A stretch of DNA of 5,828 nt from SZUA-365 sp034002405 (GTDB lineage: Bacteria; Bacteroidota; Ignavibacteria; SZUA-365), in assembly GCA_034002405.1 (NCBI GenBank), contig JAVFAS010000107.1, positions 1 to 5,828 of the forward strand. Direction: 5' to 3'. Made by a program: the position numbers and the translations under genes. Within the stretch, counting starts at the first letter, position 1. Every line of letters begins with the position of its first letter. This document shows positions 5,012-5,828 of the stretch, piece after piece. The notes beneath the pieces were generated by a model. It did not search any database. It was not told the origin of the DNA and saw only the letters and a program-made list of their open reading frames with translations.

Positions 5012-5828
5012 ATGCAGTCACGCCCGGATTTCTTTCCGTTTCACCCCCTTCGGTCCCGCGCGATGGTGCTGCTGGTCACGCAGTTCCTGCTGCTGCCGCT
5101 CTCCGCCTGTTCGGATGACGGGCCGTCCATGCCTCCCGACCCCACGACGGATCGTCCCGATACCACCGGACAAACCGATACGTCCTTCCGGTACTTCGAT
5201 CCGGTATTGCTCTGCACGCTCCGCGATCCGCGCCTGACCGAGATTTCCGGTATCGCGCCATCACGGCTGCGGGATGGATTGTACTGGCTGCACAACGACA
5301 GCGGCGGGGAGGCCCGTCTGTTCGCCGTCGACAGCACGGGACACACCCGCGCGACGGTGCTCCTCGCCGGCGCGGCGAACCGGGATTGGGAGGATATCGC
5401 GTCCGCGCGTCTCGACGGCGCGTCCTGGCTCTATGTGGGGGACATTGGTGACAATGGGAGCCGGCACGCATTCGTGACCGTGTACCGCCTGCGCGAACCC
5501 GCGGTCGCGGGGGAGGGCAACGACACGACGCTGCAACTCCCGGCGGCGGCGGCGCGATTTCGCTATCCCGACGGGGCGCGGGACTGCGAAAGCCTGCTCG
5601 TCGATCCGCGGGACGGGGCGATCCTGCTCGTGGAGAAAAGCGGAACCTCCGCCGGCGTGTACCGCGCCGCGTGGCCGGGTGACGGCGGCGAGGCGGTGCT
5701 CGACCGCATCGCGTCGGTGCGGCCGCCGTTCGACTTCTCCCTGCTCCGCATGATCACCGCGGCGGATCTCCACCCGGAGGGCACCCGCCTCGCGCTGCGT
5801 ACCTACGGCGCCGTGCTGGAATATCGGA
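5012..5828 (+). CDS. Lipoprotein with beta-propeller-like domain (partial, runs off right edge)
   Basis: The frame is open from 5012 to the window end, with 272 codons visible and no stop. From the ATG at 5012 the protein has an n-region with R4, R14 and R16, a hydrophobic core (about 18-30) and a lipobox ending L30-S-A-C33, so it is a signal-peptidase-II lipoprotein. The mature end begins S-D-D-G, followed by a Pro/Asp/Thr-rich linker to about residue 58. The folded domain then shows EISGIAPSR (77-85), LHNDSGG (93-99), DWEDIA (125-130), YVGDIGDNG (141-149), YRL (158-160) and RYPDGARDCESLLVDP (184-199). This spacing resembles a family of exported beta-propeller-like proteins, usually left without a function, in which these Asp-rich turns recur. 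No enzymatic role can be assigned. A start at 5063 would leave no positive n-region; starts further upstream (4970, 4943, 4937) give an atypical long leader. It is transcribed divergently from the transporter. Confidence 0.85.
   Translation, partial: MQSRPDFFPFHPLRSRAMVLLVTQFLLLPLSACSDDGPSMPPDPTTDRPDTTGQTDTSFRYFDPVLLCTLRDPRLTEISGIAPSRLRDGLYWLHNDSGGEARLFAVDSTGHTRATVLLAGAANRDWEDIASARLDGASWLYVGDIGDNGSRHAFVTVYRLREPAVAGEGNDTTLQLPAAAARFRYPDGARDCESLLVDPRDGAILLVEKSGTSAGVYRAAWPGDGGEAVLDRIASVRPPFDFSLLRMITAADLHPEGTRLALRTYGAVLEYR

Noticed and set aside
4839..5237. 132-codon plus-strand GTG-started ORF with a WTGSPA-like hexapeptide repeat
   Set aside because: The peptide repeat is only the 18-bp DNA repeat read in frame. 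The ORF then overlaps the lipoprotein gene in another frame and loses any protein-like character.

Overview
The window is a GC-rich piece of bacterial chromosome, probably from a metagenome-derived or draft assembly, because it contains a scaffold gap of exactly 100 Ns (4064-4163). The gene types suggest a diderm of the Bacteroidota/Ignavibacteria-like (FCB) group. These are two lipoproteins with acidic residues right after the lipobox cysteine, a GAF-like/SpoIIE-type phosphatase, a zinc amidase with a copper-amine-oxidase-like N-terminal region, and mostly absent Shine-Dalgarno sequences. That placement is inference; no marker gene is present.

Layout. Positions 1-142 (minus) hold the first 47 residues of a lipoprotein that runs off the left edge. 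Positions 143-493 are non-coding, with an AT-rich island carrying two nested inverted repeats and a run of twelve A (T on the minus strand). Positions 494-4784 (minus) hold three closely spaced genes, read in the order MFS transporter (3537-4784, interrupted by the gap), PP2C/SpoIIE-type serine phosphatase (2271-3500) and exported N-acetylmuramoyl-L-alanine amidase (494-2260). Gaps between them are 36 and 10 bp, so they are probably one transcription unit. Positions 4785-5011 are a divergent intergenic region with three 18-bp tandem repeats and an AT-rich promoter-like box. From 5012 to the right edge (plus) lies a second lipoprotein, truncated by the window, with a beta-propeller-like exported domain of unknown function.

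How the genes may work together. The amidase cleaves peptidoglycan stem peptides in the periplasm. The phosphatase is a cytoplasmic signalling enzyme of the kind that acts in partner-switching pathways. The transporter is a DHA1-type drug/proton antiporter. A cell-envelope or stress-response theme is plausible, but nothing in the sequence proves a functional link. I see no CRISPR array, mobile element, tRNA, rRNA, phage or defence system. The least ordinary features are a His-containing tetrapeptide repeat in the transporter's central loop exactly at the assembly gap, the 18-bp repeat array between the divergent genes, and the nested inverted repeats downstream of the amidase.
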